From Cristatella mucedo (taxonomy: Eukaryota; Bryozoa; Phylactolaemata; Cristatellidae): DNA of 64,000 nt. The stretch lies in NCBI GenBank assembly GCA_009760855.2, contig WPIO01000001.1, positions 21,606,501-21,670,500 of the forward strand, written 5' to 3'. Under the pieces are notes generated by a model that worked only from the letters and a program-made list of their open reading frames with translations, was not told the DNA's origin and did no database searches. Shown here piece by piece: positions 45,530 to 56,784 of this stretch. Made by a program: the position numbers and the translations under genes. The number at the start of each line of letters is the position of its first letter. Position 1 is the stretch's first letter.

Positions 45530-47266
45530 GCTGCTCGGCTGAAAAGACACCCTTGTCCTCGAGCAGCGAGCAAGAGGGGTGGCAGCTGTGGTGTGGATCA
45601 AGAGGGCTTAGCGTTAGCGCGAACTGGGAGGCTGGATGGCCAGCTTTGGCAGCTCTGCCTAGTAGCGGCCTGCTCCCCGCCGCAGAAGCGGCCGATCGAT
45701 GTCGGCCTCTGCCTGTCGACCTCTGCCCAAAGGAATTGTCTGTGGAAACCTTTTCGGTATTCAAGCTGGTGGTGATTGCTCACAGGTTGTCGAATGACAG
45801 TAGCTGTCCCTTACCGTCGTGGTCCACGGGGATCTGGCCCGGCAGGCACTAAGCCGTTACGCTATTGTCCCGGCCGGCTATTTACGATTACGAGGCGACG
45901 CTTGCTCAAGGCTGCTGCTGGCCTCCCGACAGTTGCCGGACTCGTTTCTGTTAGAACGAGGGAGGTGGGCGGGGCGGTCGCGCCAGAGATCGTCGGCCGC
46001 GGGACAGCCAGAGCCGATGCCAGAAGAATTCGGTGGACGCCACCTAACGCGTTCGCATTGCACCCGCAGCTCTCACATTCTGTGCTTATGTGTGTGAGTG
46101 TTCGCTTGTGGTCCCGACGTAGGGGTTTAGCACTGTGAGATAGTATTAGGGCTACCCGCCCCTGAGCAGAGGCCGAGGGAGGGATTGTAGTCGTTTAGCG
46201 AAACAGCCCTCAGTTTACCTACCATCGAGTAAGGCGGAAACGGAATCCTCGTCCTCCGGTCAGGGGTCAGGAGTCAGGGTCCGATGTTTACCTTGACACA
46301 AAAGTGATGTGAGGCTTCCACGTCTTGTCAGGACTAGGCCGAAAAACAAAGAGTTCGTAAAGGTGCTCGTCTCTAGTCTCAGCCGACGCGAGTCGAATAC
46401 TGGTGACCCCGGAACTTTACAGCACGGCTAGTTACTTGTAGGTGCTGCACCAAGCCAGTCAGGTTCGCCGACAGTAGCAGAAACACGGCAGCGACGCCGA
46501 GCACTCGTACCTTAGCATACCGAGTCCGTATCCATAATGCAGGCAAGTCTATTTGACACCAGCGGACGGTTCCGCCAACAGCTGTGTGGCCTAGAGCTCA
46601 CATCAGCTCCAGCGCCTATGCCCCGAGTCTCGAATTTTGACTCCCACCTATCTCAGGGAGACGACCTTTTGTAAGACGTCGACAGTAAAATATCGTACAA
46701 TCGCATAATCGCGAATAATAACTAACCCTCGTAATTCCGCTGGTTTAGCTGACGCCACCGTTACAACCTGTCAAAGTAAGCTGGAAGCAGAATCCTAGAT
46801 CTCCGGTCTGGAGTTACAGACCGGTGAAGCGAGGATCGGGGCATCAACGCTTTCTGTGGAAACCGCGGCACGCCTGAACCGACGTCACTAATCAGGTACC
46901 CTGCTGTTCAAGCCGTCCGTCTAAACGGATGTGCCCCAGCATAGATGTAGGTTACATAAGTACGGAGAGGTATCGCCCTCGTTAGAACACCTGTCTCAGT
47001 AAGAGCTTTGGAGGAGTACAACCGAACTAGGTGCGAAGCGAAATTGCGCGCGATGAATAAAGTTGAGTAAAATTCCCTACTTAGGCGTGTATGTCGGTCC
47101 AGTTCGCGAAACGAGCTGACGTCCTCTTAGTATGTAGGCTACCGCCAGAAATGCTTTGGGCAATTCGATCTGCTTATTTACGCGTAACCGAATCGAATTC
47201 GGCAGTCGGCTTCGCCGCTTGGTAAGCGGCGGTGTACGCCTCCTCTAGTGAGCGTTCGAAGTTACA
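45530..47266 (+). repeat. Repeat L copy 2 (GC-rich, LTR-like)
   Basis: Longer relative of 14440-15657 with the same block order: gagcagcgagcaagaggggtgg at 45560; TTGCCGGACTCGTTTCTGTT and GGGAGGTGGGCGGGGCGG at 45930-45985; GAATTCGGTGGACGCCACC at 46026; ggcggaaacggaatcctcgt units; AATAAAGTTGAGTAAAATTCC at 47056; ending GTTACA at 47266. At 46400 the text TACTGGTGACCCCGGAACTT resembles a gypsy-type primer-binding site. No intact coding region. Confidence 0.5.
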
Positions 47267-47279
47267 GTTGCATTCAACA

Positions 47280-48560
47280 TAAAATACTACAAGATCAAAG
47301 TCTCCGAGTCCAGCCGTGAGCTTGGGGTGTCCTAGTGTAGGAGTTTAGTTTTACCACCACATGGTTCGACGAAATTGTCCAACATCCAGGATCAAATGTG
47401 TGCAAGGTAGGCATTCGGTTTATCAGTCGATGCAGCTGACTTGGGTGGCTTAAATGAAAAGTGCCGCTGGGTAACGTTAGCACGGAAGTGATTGCCGATC
47501 CCTTGGGCCCGAATTAATTTTCGGACATGCTCGGAAAAATGCAGAACAACGAAGGATCAACAACGGATCCTCGAGGAACTCCTCAGGTGATTTGTTTGCG
47601 AGCGATACGGATTTAAAAAGAAAGATCGTTTATGTATTCATCGAACCTGCTGCAGACTCATCTGCCCCCTCTGAGAGTTGCTCTCTATCATTCGAATAGG
47701 ATACGATCAATAGTGTCCAAAGCAGCGCACAGATAGAGCAGGACCAGATCGCTGAAATTATCATCTTCGATGATTCGCAGGAGGCAACACGGAGGAGAGC
47801 AGCTTCAGTGAAGTGCTACCGCTTGAATCCTGACTGCAATATTCCTGCCAGTTTATTCACGTCAATGTGTTCCACAAGCTGCTCAGCGATAATATTTTTG
47901 GAAATCTTGGAAAAATAAGGTATGCGGTAGGCTGGGAGATAGTTTTCAAGGATATCTGAGCCCAATATAACCTTTTCAAATATTGGTCGAGCTATGGCCG
48001 ATTTGAAAAACTTTGAAACAATCCTTTTATCCAGCGAAGCATTCAAACCTCAATTACGGCTGTACAAAGTTTGTCCGCCTGTGAAGACCAAGGAGGGTCT
48101 GGTATGGGGTCCTCAAACGACGAGCTCTTTTTATTAGACCAAACTAAGGTAACCACTTAGCGTCAAGAAACCTAGGAAATTTCCATTTCTTCACAGGTCG
48201 CAACTAAATACTTGCTTTAGTACGGCGTGGCTTTATGAAGGGCACGAGTACGCTCAATTTCTTCAAAGAAGAAGGCTGCAAGCTTATTAGCCTAAAGGGA
48301 AATATTCATATAGTGCTCATATTCATTTAGTGCTCATCCATCAAGCTCATGCTTGTCAAGAAAATGATTCACTGTCTTAGGCATTGGTTTTCGGTGTGGC
48401 TTACAATGCTGGCAATGACTGCGGTGATAAATGGGAGTGCCGAGAGGCGCTCCAGAAGGATCACGTGTGGATGGATCAAGGTCACGTGTGTCCAATGCTA
48501 TATCTAGGAGGACTAGCACAGATGTCCTACCCTGATCTCAAACCTGATCCGCATTGTGCA
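47280..48560 (-). mobile_element. LINE-B-like 5' part of RT and linker, antisense
   Basis: Antisense pieces in order: a TRDLDPSTRDPSGAPLGTP-like linker near 48480; AAFFFEEIERTRALHKATPY near 48260; an RPIFEKVILGSDILENYLPAY frame with YFSKISKNIIAEQLVEHIDV and LAGILQSGFKR at 47816-48046, equivalent to KILEKIVAKQLVEHIENN of the copy at 8560; then a decayed palm region down to about 47280. Strongly eroded. It is the only LINE-B piece here that reaches upstream of RT. Confidence 0.6.
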
Positions 48561-48584
48561 GAAGGTCATTGTGAATCCGAAGTA

Positions 48585-48735
48585 GAGCGGTTAAGGTGCT
48601 CGCCCTGACCAAGGTCTGACTGAGGCCGTGAGCTCGAGCCCCGAGGTACATGTGAAGCGCCTGAATAGTGTTTAGATTCTATTCGGGCGCTATATAAATG
48701 AATTCTATATATTATATATATATAGAATGTTGATC
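48585..48735 (+). mobile_element. SINE-B
   Basis: Head gcggttaaggtgctcgccctgacc, B box gagctcgagcc, tail GAAGCGCCTGAATAGTGTTTAG..CTATTCGGGCGCTATATAAATG then (TA)n. The B-box side carries a small internal duplication (gaccaaggtctgactgaggcc). Confidence 0.85.
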
Positions 48736-49994
48736 TCCACAGACCAATTTGAACTGGCTAGCACGACGTGAGGAATTGACTAGTTTCTCAGCCATCACTC
48801 GTTAAAGTGTTTTCTACAGGACTGAGAGAAGGGAGACTGGAGGAACAAGACTGAATTATTTTTCATTATGAAAGGTTAGTTTTTTAATGAATGGTCAGTC
48901 AAAAGCTGCTTTCATAGCGGTAGTTATGTACCCAGGCTAGGCTCGGTTGACTGGGACGTAACGGCTGTAACGTGATTAGGGTCGCCGTCTAGGCCGGGGT
49001 CTGACCTATGGACATGGCCAGATGTGCGGTGACGAGAGGTCACCTGGGCTCTTGGGTAAGGGAAGTTGGACGACTAAGTCGCGGTGTTGGACGCTCCCGG
49101 TCTCGCCGAGTTATGCACCTGGATGGGTGCAGGCGTGCTCCGGCGATGCGGCCACTCACGCAAGGCAGCGAGTGCCCAAGGCCCGAGCGGAGCGGGATAG
49201 CACGCTCGTTGTTGTGACTTGTATATTCCGCGTTCCCCGTGTAGCGTGTTCGTGGCTCCCCCCCGTGAGTTGGCGTCTTTCGGCGGAAGCTCTCGACTCT
49301 GGTAGACGTCGACTCCGACTAGCCAAGCAGTTTCTCAGCTAGCCGGATCTTTGACGGCGTACGCTCGTACTGTTGGAACGGAGTCGATGCAACGGCAGGG
49401 CTGATGAAGCCGACAGAGCAACTAACGCGTTTGATCACGCTTCATGTTTCCGGCGTCATCTTGCGCCGCTATCGTTTACTTTTGTAGGATTCTCCCTGTA
49501 GACTTGCTTAGTTCCCCCGTTGTTTTTGGCCCATGCAATATTATAAAGAGGTTTAACCTGACGGCCGCTCGTCTTACCCTAGCTCAGCGGCATGGCGAGC
49601 GGCGGCGTGGCCTGAGCACGGCGGGGCTTGGCGGGAAATAGCCTCTGACCCCTGGAGCTCGGCTACAGTTATTTCGTCGTTGGCCTGAAGCACACAATAT
49701 TTGCAGTGGGCAACGACAGGTTTGTCATCACATAGGAGAACCTTTGGGAAACGGTCTAGGACTAACTTTCTTTTTAGTCAGGGCCAAAGCGAATAGTTAA
49801 AAAAAGACAGGCGTGAAGGAGGAGAGCTAAGAGGAGCAGGGCGCAGTAGGGGTCGCAGTTTGGCACGGACTGCAGTTAGGGTATGCCGTACCTAATCCAT
49901 TCTATCTTGGTGACGAAGAATTTGAAGATAGTCTACTAATTCATCATTGGGATCGCTCGGCATTATGCTCCCTGATGAGCGGCTAGAATACGGT
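48736..49994. other. Unassigned; GC-rich middle portion
   Basis: A short LINE-like piece (gactgagagaagggagactgg) near 48820. 48960-49690 is GC-rich with several short open frames and no recognisable protein; it may be part of an LTR-type repeat, but no second copy is seen. Confidence 0.4.
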
Positions 49995-50488
49995 CGGTAT
50001 TGGAATACTTTCAGCTATATAACATTGCTAAAATTTGGGCTTGCTAAGATAGGGATACTACATCTAAATTAGTCGATGCATTTGTCAAATCCCGTCTCGA
50101 CTTCTGTAACTCACCGCTTGCTGGTCTATCGGCCTGTGCAGTCAGTGTTTTACAGTTGTTGCAAAACTCTACAGCAAGGCTCGTCTGTCGTGAGCGTCGC
50201 AATTGCTATACCAATGATCACACTACTTCTCGCCGACCTGCACTCCCAATCAAGGAGTGCATTGATTTCAAGGTTGTCACTCACTTCTAGGTCCCTTCAT
50301 TCTCTGGCTCCAGCCTGCCTTTTAGAACTACGCCACCACCAGGCTAGGCATCACACCACCCGCTTTTCGGAATCTAATCGTTTAGCTATCCCTCGTGCGT
50401 ACCTCAAATCCTTTGGAGACTGAGCCTTTAGTTCCCAAAGCCTGCAGCTCACTCCCGACGATGTCACGTCATCCCCTGACTTGACGAT
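49995..50488 (+). mobile_element. LINE-A fragment, sense, no tail
   Basis: From FQLYNIAKIWAC (frame-broken) through DAFVKSRLDFCNSPLAGL, CKTLQQGSSVV and [20 protein letters not shown] to the LKSFGD segment and beyond. Ends without the 3' tail near 50488. Confidence 0.75.
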
Positions 50489-50654
50489 ATTTGTCCTCTC
50501 GACCTTGAGAGCGTAGCTGCTACTTTGTCTGACTTTGTCGGACTCTTGGTGTCCGTCCTCGGCCTAATCCCTCCTGCCTGTAATTTATTAGATGGCTCCT
50601 GCGCCAGCTTGCCATCCTTTTGCTCTTTGTCTAATGGAGTACAGTAGTCGGTCC

Positions 50655-50865
50655 ACGTCCTGACCGCTCTTTGTCTGACCAAAGCTCCATTCTCACGTGA
50701 GCCGATCTCGCTGTCAGACGGACACCTCGCTCCGCTCCCGGTTAGCTAATGTGTGTCCCCCTATCCAATTCTACTTGGCTAGTCCGCCCGCTACGAATTG
50801 CAAGTGCCCTAGTCACACCTACTAAGGTGGTATCGCGGCTAGCCTGAGAGCTGCCCCAGTGCAAG
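50655..50865 (+). repeat. Repeat P copy 1
   Basis: Shares ordered blocks with 61345-61560: TCCTGACCG, CCAAAGCTC.A, TC.TGCTGTCAGA, TTCTGCTCCC-type gctccgctcccggttagctaatg, CCAATTCTACTTGGCTAG, TCCGCCC, GGTATCGCGGCTAGCCTGAG and GAGAGCTGCCCC. GC-rich, non-coding. The nature (LTR or other) is not determined. Confidence 0.65.
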
Positions 50866-51611
50866 CCGGTGCGTGTCAGTAGCGGGTCGTCGCGTCGGCG
50901 GACGCTGCTGCCTCCGCTGCGAAAGCTGTGGCTCGCCCAAGCGGAAGCTGTGCTCCCATCGTCGCCGCCGTCGTAGCTGCCGTACTCGTCGTCGCAATCG
51001 TAGTCTAGCAGCCGCTCTTTTCGACATTATGACCACTGTGTCCGGCCGCACCCGGCCGGCCGCCAGGTAAGCCGCTGGCGGTCCAAGCGTCTCTCCCCCA
51101 CGACGCCACACGCCACCGCGGGCGGGCAGCTGCCCCGGTGACCTTGGCAGAAAGTGCCCTCGAGAGATCGCCGTTCGCCGGCCGGGTCCCCTTCCTCGCC
51201 GATTGAGCGGAGAGGGCTCGTCGGCGTCGGCCGCGGCCGTCGCTGTGACCGCCTGCTTTTCGCTGGGCCTCGCTCGCCGACTGAGAGCTACTGCCAGGTT
51301 CGAGGTGCTCAGCTCAGGCCCGCAGCGGCCAGCGTCCCAGCATCCTCAGCGCCGCCGCCGCTCAGCGACGTCCTCGGTACACCGGTACGTCTTTCCTTCA
51401 AAGTGTACGCACAGGCGTTTCGGGCGAGCGCCGGATGACGGCTCGCCGCCGGGTCGCCGCCGCCGACGCCGTCGAGCCCAGCAGCAGGGTGCCGCGGATA
51501 GCCCTGCACCTAGGTGGCCCTGCACATGGGTGGTCCAGGTAGGCGAACGTGCCACCCCTGGGCGCCCAGCAGGGGTGTCCCGAGTACGACGAACTGCGAA
51601 ACCCGCGCTTA
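50866..51611. other. GC-rich unassigned stretch
   Basis: Very GC-rich with gcc and cgc runs. Overlapping open frames on both strands are Arg-, Pro- and Ala-rich and look like base-composition artefacts. No domain recognised. Confidence 0.4.
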
Positions 51612-52395
51612 AATTAGGCTAAAATCGAGCTGCCGCTGGCGTTGCCGAGATCGAATTTCGACTGATTATTGTAGCACATCTTCGATTGCATGCGCCCATC
51701 GAATTTCTGGCCATATTTGCATGAGTGAGGGAGTGAACTCATGCAAATGGGTTGCAAAGACGGAGGCCGGCACTGCAATCTACTATAGACCGTCAAAATC
51801 ACCGCAAGTCTGCTGCGCAAAGCTCCGACAAGTTAGGAATGCAAAACTTCGATACATTTCAAGTATGCTCACACTATTTCGCGACATTCCGCTCGCTAGC
51901 TCTCAAGAAGTCTACTGACATTAATTGCGGCGGCCCGAGCCAGCATCGTAATCCACCGCACTCCTCTGCGCTCCGCCATAAAACGAAAGAATTGCTGTGC
52001 AAAAAAGGCTCCACCATTGATTGATCGTGACAGTGCACTCCTTGGCAATTGTACACGCAGCATTGTCACTTGCATCGTCACGAGCGTTCGGGTGCGATGC
52101 GCTGCAATCGACGGCGATGGCCCGGAATAAAAACACCCCAATCCACAGCATCCGCCGCAAAACGACTGGAAATACATTGCGTCGAGCTCCAGCTTTATTG
52201 CACATTAAAGCGCTCTGTGTTATGCGCACACCCGAGTGAATTCAAGGAACTGCTCGTGCGCACGCTCTGGCCATGCCCGCAGTCGCCCGAAATGGCTTGG
52301 GCGAACGGTGAAATCCACTGCAAAGCATCCTCAAATCGTCAGCACGAAGCTATAGTTTACATCGCATGCAAGTCGAGACTCAATTCAAAGCCACA
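51612..52395 (+). repeat. Repeat Q array, first block
   Basis: Degenerate periodic sequence rich in GCAATCGACGGCAATGGCC-like and AATCCACCGCA-like words. The left end (aaattaggct ... gcgttgccgagatcgaattt) matches the left end of the block at 62366 (aattaggct ... gcgttgccaagctcaaattt), then the two stay alignable for several hundred bases (atgcaaatg, ccggcactgcaatc, cgacattccgctcgc, gagctccag.tttattg). Confidence 0.7.
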
Positions 52396-52399
52396 AAGT

Positions 52400-52473
52400 T
52401 CTGCGAAAACTAAACTGAATGACAACACAGTGGATCTGCTGCTCGTAGGACACACCAAGCGTGTGGCTGGACT
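52400..52473 (+). mobile_element. LINE-B sliver
   Basis: Encodes AKTKLNDNTVDLLLVGHTKRVAGL, equivalent to LKLNDDKTELLLIGHPKRVAGL at 9160. It is wedged between repeat Q and the antisense LINE-A. Confidence 0.7.
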
Positions 52474-54039
52474 AATAATAGTAATGCATTGGTATAGCGT
52501 CATCGGAGAACTGAATCACTTTCTAGGCACTTTACATTTGCTGCAAAGGAAGCACGATCGAATGATTAGTGGTAGCGTGCTCAGTGACAACAAGCATGAC
52601 ATAATTAGGGGTGACTTGCACAAGGTCAGCATGCAAGTGTCAGCACGAATGAGCACATTAAGGACGAATCGCGTGGACCCACTAAATGCTGTTATAAACA
52701 GATGCGCTTTTAGTTTCTTTTTAAATGTGGTCAAGTCAGGCGATATCGTGACAGAAATCGAGAGCGAGTTCCAGGAGCTGTGAGCGTACATACTAAAGGC
52801 ACGGTCTCCAAATAATTTGAGGTTCGTACGAGGTATACGTAAACGATTAGATTCCGAAAAGTGGGTGGTACGATGCTTAGCTTGGTGGGGGAATAGATCT
52901 GATAGGTAGGCTGGAGCTAAAGAGTGAAGGAACCTAAAAGTGAGTGACAAAACCTTGAAGTCAATATGTTGCTGGACTGAGAGCCAGTGCAGGTCGGTGA
53001 GAAGTGGTGAGATGTGGCAACTGCGATGCTCACGACAGATAAGCCTAGCTACAGTTTTGCACAAGCGGTAAGCGCCTGACTGCACAGGCCGGTAGACCAG
53101 CAAGCAGTGAGTCACAGAATTTGAGATGGGAGTCACATGGGTGTACCAATTTAGACGTGGTATCTCTGTCTAAACAAGCCCAAATTTGAGGACTGTTATG
53201 TAGCTGAAAGTAGGCAGACCTGAGAGTGGAGCTGATGTGCTCGTCTAATATAAGGTCACTTTGGAGCAGGACGCCTAGATTTCGTTCAGATGCAACAGGA
53301 GATATGCTTGCAGAGGCCGACTGTTAGCTTTAACCTTTAAAATTTCCGAATCACACTTGGTTTGCCCATAACTAGTAGGTTGGTAATATCATCGTCAAAT
53401 TTAAGAAAGTTTGCTGCTATCCATGTGTGGATGTCATCAACGGAACCTACTAGCAAGATTTGAAGTTGCAATATAAGAGTTCAGCTGGTCTGTCACTACT
53501 TGTTCCAGTTATCTTTGATAGAAGTTATAGAAGGGAGACTGGGCGAAAGTGGCTCAAGTTCTCTCGGTCTAGTATTGCAGTTGTGAGAGAGAAATGGGTC
53601 AAGTGGTGACCCTTGATGTGATTAGGGCCAGGCACATGAGCCGCAAGAGATAATGAGTCAGCCAGTGCACACAATTCGGGGCTCATGGCGTCAAATAAGT
53701 TATCAAAATAAAAGGCGAAGTCACCCATAACGAGAAAGAATCAATTTCTTGCACATAGAATCCAAATGAGATCAGAGAAATCAGAGATAGAAGACTTGGT
53801 ACCTGGGGGACGATAGACTACTGCCACCATTGGTAGCTTGTTTTCGGGTGAACTCAAAACAATGGATTCGAAAGACTGCTTCCAGGGACTGCAAACGGCT
53901 TGAAATTAAAGGACGAACGCAAAGTAATGGCGACTCCACCTCCAGATTTGATTGATCCAGGGGTGTGAAAGAAGGAGAAGCCGATCTAGGTCTTCGCTCT
54001 TCTATTAGGTGATACTGTTGTGCTACCATCACTTTTCGA
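52474..54039 (-). mobile_element. LINE-A, antisense, with endonuclease remnant and deleted RT core
   Basis: 52474-53440: reversed hairpin, untranslated region and C-terminal region. At about 53440 the text jumps from just after the YADD region to the RT fingers, so the catalytic core is deleted. 53525-53730: linker and LSHFRPVSLL. 53780-54010: endonuclease-domain C-terminus (SGGGVAITLRSS near 53935, FTRKQATNGG, SSPRYQ). It is the only LINE-A in the window reaching the endonuclease. Inserted in repeat Q. Confidence 0.8.
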
Positions 54040-55250
54040 CCATCGCCGAATACCGAAATCCACCGCATTTCGCTACAAAATATCCAGAAATCAATTTCTC
54101 GATACCCCAATTTCGAATATATAATATAACGAACTCTGTTTAAAGTGCAACCGCATCATTTTAACTAATTACGCTCGTATAATCTCAGGCCATGCACGGC
54201 AATTTATGGCAATGGCTCATCTGGATGCAGCAATCATCTAAAATCCGTCGTAAATCGACCACAAAATAGTTTCGTGTAGCTCCAATTGTCATTGCATATA
54301 GCATATCGTTGTGTTCAAAGTGAATCCATAGAATTTTCTATTAATAAGCTATTTCTTATTAATTGTCGACAATGCACACCAATCGACAGCAATGGCAGGG
54401 GCCAATACCACAATCCGTGGCAAATCCACAAGACTTTGGTAGTGTGAAGCTCTAATTCTAATTCCACATAACATCTAACTACGGGCGCACATAATTTCAG
54501 CCAATTGTGCTGAGTTGGTTTGACCCAGTGGTTAAGGTGCTCGCTCCGACCAAGGTTTGGCCGAGTTCATTGGCTTGAACCCCGTGGCGTGTGTGAAGCA
54601 CCTGAATAGAGATTAAGTCCTCTTAGGTTGCTATAGAAACGAATTATATTTATGTGCGTTCAATCTTAGGCAATACACAGCAAGCGAAGGCGATGACCCT
54701 GGCGAATACAACAAATCATTGCGTTTCGTCGAAAATCACCGGAAAGTGGCTGGGCCACGCTCAAAATTTTCTTACGTATCGCAGCGCACTGTATTTATAG
54801 CGAAACCACATCCTTTCAAAAAATCGCACACGTACAATCTCGAGCAATTAATGGCAATCGGCAGCAATGGCCGCGGCCAATACCCCAAACCTCGGCAAAT
54901 CGACGAGAAATTAGCATCACGAAGCTTTAATTGTCATTGCATATAACATTTGGCTGCGTTCAAAATGAAACCATAGCATTTTAAAGCTGCTTTGCCCCAT
55001 AACTGTTGGCAATGCACAGCAGGCGGCAGCAATGGTCGGAGCCAATGCCGAAATCCGTGGCAAATTGACATAACTGGCTGCGATAAGCTGCAATTCTCAT
55101 TCCATATAACAGTTCGTTGCACGCACATGATTTGCACCCATGATGTTCGCGTTCAGGCGACGGCAACGCATGGCAATCGACGGCAATCGAGTTGTGTCGT
55201 ACGTAAACTTCACACGGATGCCATGCCGTTCCTCATTGTTTAAGTGCGAG
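54040..55250 (+). repeat. Repeat Q array, second block
   Basis: The same ~160-190 bp period: the anchor AGCTCYAATTNTCATTGCATAT recurs near 54278, 54448, 54755 (decayed), 54923 and 55085, giving spacings of about 160-170 bp once the 145-bp SINE-B is subtracted. Each unit also has a CAATGCACRGCAATCGRCGG-like block and an AATCCGTGGCAAATC-like block. Confidence 0.75.
54508..54652 (+). mobile_element. SINE-B inserted in repeat Q
   Basis: Head tttgacccagtggttaaggtgctcgc, B box tggcttgaacc, tail agcacctgaatagagattaag..ctcttaggttgctatagaaacgaattatattta. It interrupts the Q periodicity. Confidence 0.85.
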
Positions 55251-55734
55251 AGCCCAGATCGGGCCAGAGAGCAACAATCTAGAGCCTCTTTAGCCTCCTC
55301 CTCCGACAAGTCACCGGAGGTGCTACCCGACTTCAAAGTTCAGTCGCTCGCATTTAATGCGACCCATCGCCAAACTGGGGCCAGACAGGCTGCTAGAGCT
55401 GCATCGCTGGCAAGCTCGTCACGAGTCGGTTTCCTGAGTGGAGATATATTTTTTTAAACGGACGACAATGCATTAAGGTTTGCCCTAAGAGGAAGCCCTG
55501 GCAGCTCACTTTTGGCGCTCGGCTTACCGCTCTCTGAGCGTGTTTAAAAGTGAATTAAAAAAGAGTTACGCAAAGGAGTTGTAAATGGGGGCCAACGAAC
55601 AAACAATCCGAATGGATTCCAAATTAAAGAACTTGGCCTTATTCCACATCCCTCAATGTCGAGCTTTTAGCCCCCCCCACTAAAATGGCTAAAACTGTCT
55701 AGCCCTCAGTTATTAGCTTTACTTAAATAGCCTA
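55251..55734. other. Unassigned stretch
   Basis: Follows the Q array. A - strand frame at 55097-55336 reads DLSEEEAKEALDCCSLARSG but I recognise no family. Nothing else. Confidence 0.35.
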
Positions 55735-55975
55735 GTTTATATAGCGGCAGAAGAGCCCTAGCAGTTTTCGCTATCGTGTGCAGACGGCAATATAGATTTA
55801 CCTGCAACAGGACTCGAACGCGGTTGCTGACTAGATAGCCTCGTTATATAGCGGCAGAAGAACTTTTACCGCTATCGCCACCGCTTGCAGTGGGCAATAC
55901 AAGATCGCTCACTACAGGACTCAAAACCACGATCTGGGTCGTGAAGAGCGAGCACCTTCCCCACGACCTTTGCCT
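55735..55975 (-). mobile_element. Two SINE-A copies in tandem, antisense
   Basis: Copy 1 about 55735-55832 (cctagtttatatagcggcag, ggcaatatagatttacctgc, reversed B box ggactcgaac). Copy 2 about 55838-55975 (tagcctcgttatatagcggc, gtgggcaatacaagatcgct, reversed head ending ccttccccacgacc). Same orientation, nearly abutting. Confidence 0.8.
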
Positions 55976-56204
55976 TTAGCAATCAGCATCAAAGTGCTGC
56001 CTGCAAACCAGTGCGTACCAGTACTGAGAGCAGCCGCGGCTGATCGAAAGGACTAACACAATTTATGGCAACACTCAGCCGGATAAAATAATAATAATGT
56101 TGGTAAGGTAGCAGTCTAGAAAGCTCTCTTTCTAGACACTTAGCATATGCTGTAAAGGAAGTATAGCCACGTGGTTAGTGGCAATACACTTTTTGCCAGC
56201 ATGC

Positions 56205-56636
56205 ATAAAAATATGTGTTTATGAGTGCTGACACTATGCATTGTGCTACTAACCATATTTGCATGCTGACACTGAGCTAGTCGGCTCTAACCATGTTGTG
56301 TTAGTTGCCATTGAGCATGCTCCACTAACCATTCGATCATGCTTCCTTTGCAGCAAATGTGAAGTGCCTAGAAAGAGATTGAATTCTCTGAGGGTGCTAT
56401 GAAAAATGTCGAGACGAAGCCACGGGGGTGGCAGGGGTGGCAGATTCCACCGCTGGCCTGGTAGGTTGGAGCCGAGTCTGACACCTGGTCGGGCAGCAAG
56501 CGGCCCCGCTTTCGTGGCGGCTTTCCCTGGGTGCTTGGACAGGCTGCACGACACCCTGCAGGCCCCCCCCCCAGAGTCCGAACCACCCCGGCGCTCCAAT
56601 CCTGGCTTCGCCTCTGAATTAATGTATTATTATTAT
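56205..56636 (+). mobile_element. LINE-A 3' end nested in an antisense LINE-A
   Basis: Sense untranslated region (tgtttatgagtgctgacact), hairpin (gtgaagtgcctagaaagaga ... ctctgagggtgct) and tail atgaaaaatgt[MITE]...attattattat. The tail GCTATGAAAAATGTATTATT is split by the MITE. Confidence 0.75.
56410..56616. mobile_element. GC-rich MITE, probably hAT-like
   Basis: 207 bp with inverted ends GAGACGAAGCCA (56412 on) and GAGGCGAAGCCA (reverse of the right end). The right end in full reads CAGAGGCGAAGCCAGG inward. Candidate 8-bp duplications AAAAATGT and AATTAATG are imperfect. Interior is GC-rich with a C10 run. It interrupts a LINE-A tail, so it is younger than that LINE. Confidence 0.55.
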
Positions 56637-56784
56637 GGTTAGTGGTAACATGCACAGTGTCAGATCACAAGCACCCAGCAAATGTTGTAAGGAACAAATG
56701 CATTTTTACCTGTTTAAATGCCGTGAAATCAGGTGATGTCGTGAGGTCAGTCGGGAGTGAGTTCCAGGCATTGGGAGTATACAG

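Larger units (their letters stand above)
56090..56783 (-). mobile_element. LINE-A 3' end, antisense, outermost of a three-level nest
   Basis: 56090-56200: AAT tail, reversed hairpin and start of the untranslated region (gccacgtggttagtggcaat). It is interrupted by a sense LINE-A to about 56636 and resumes at 56637 (ggttagtggtaacatgcaca) to about 56783 (ttccaggcattgggagtatac). Confidence 0.75.

Noticed and set aside
50839-51622. Arg-rich open frames on both strands
   Set aside because: Overlapping frames in very GC-rich DNA with no domain; explained by composition.
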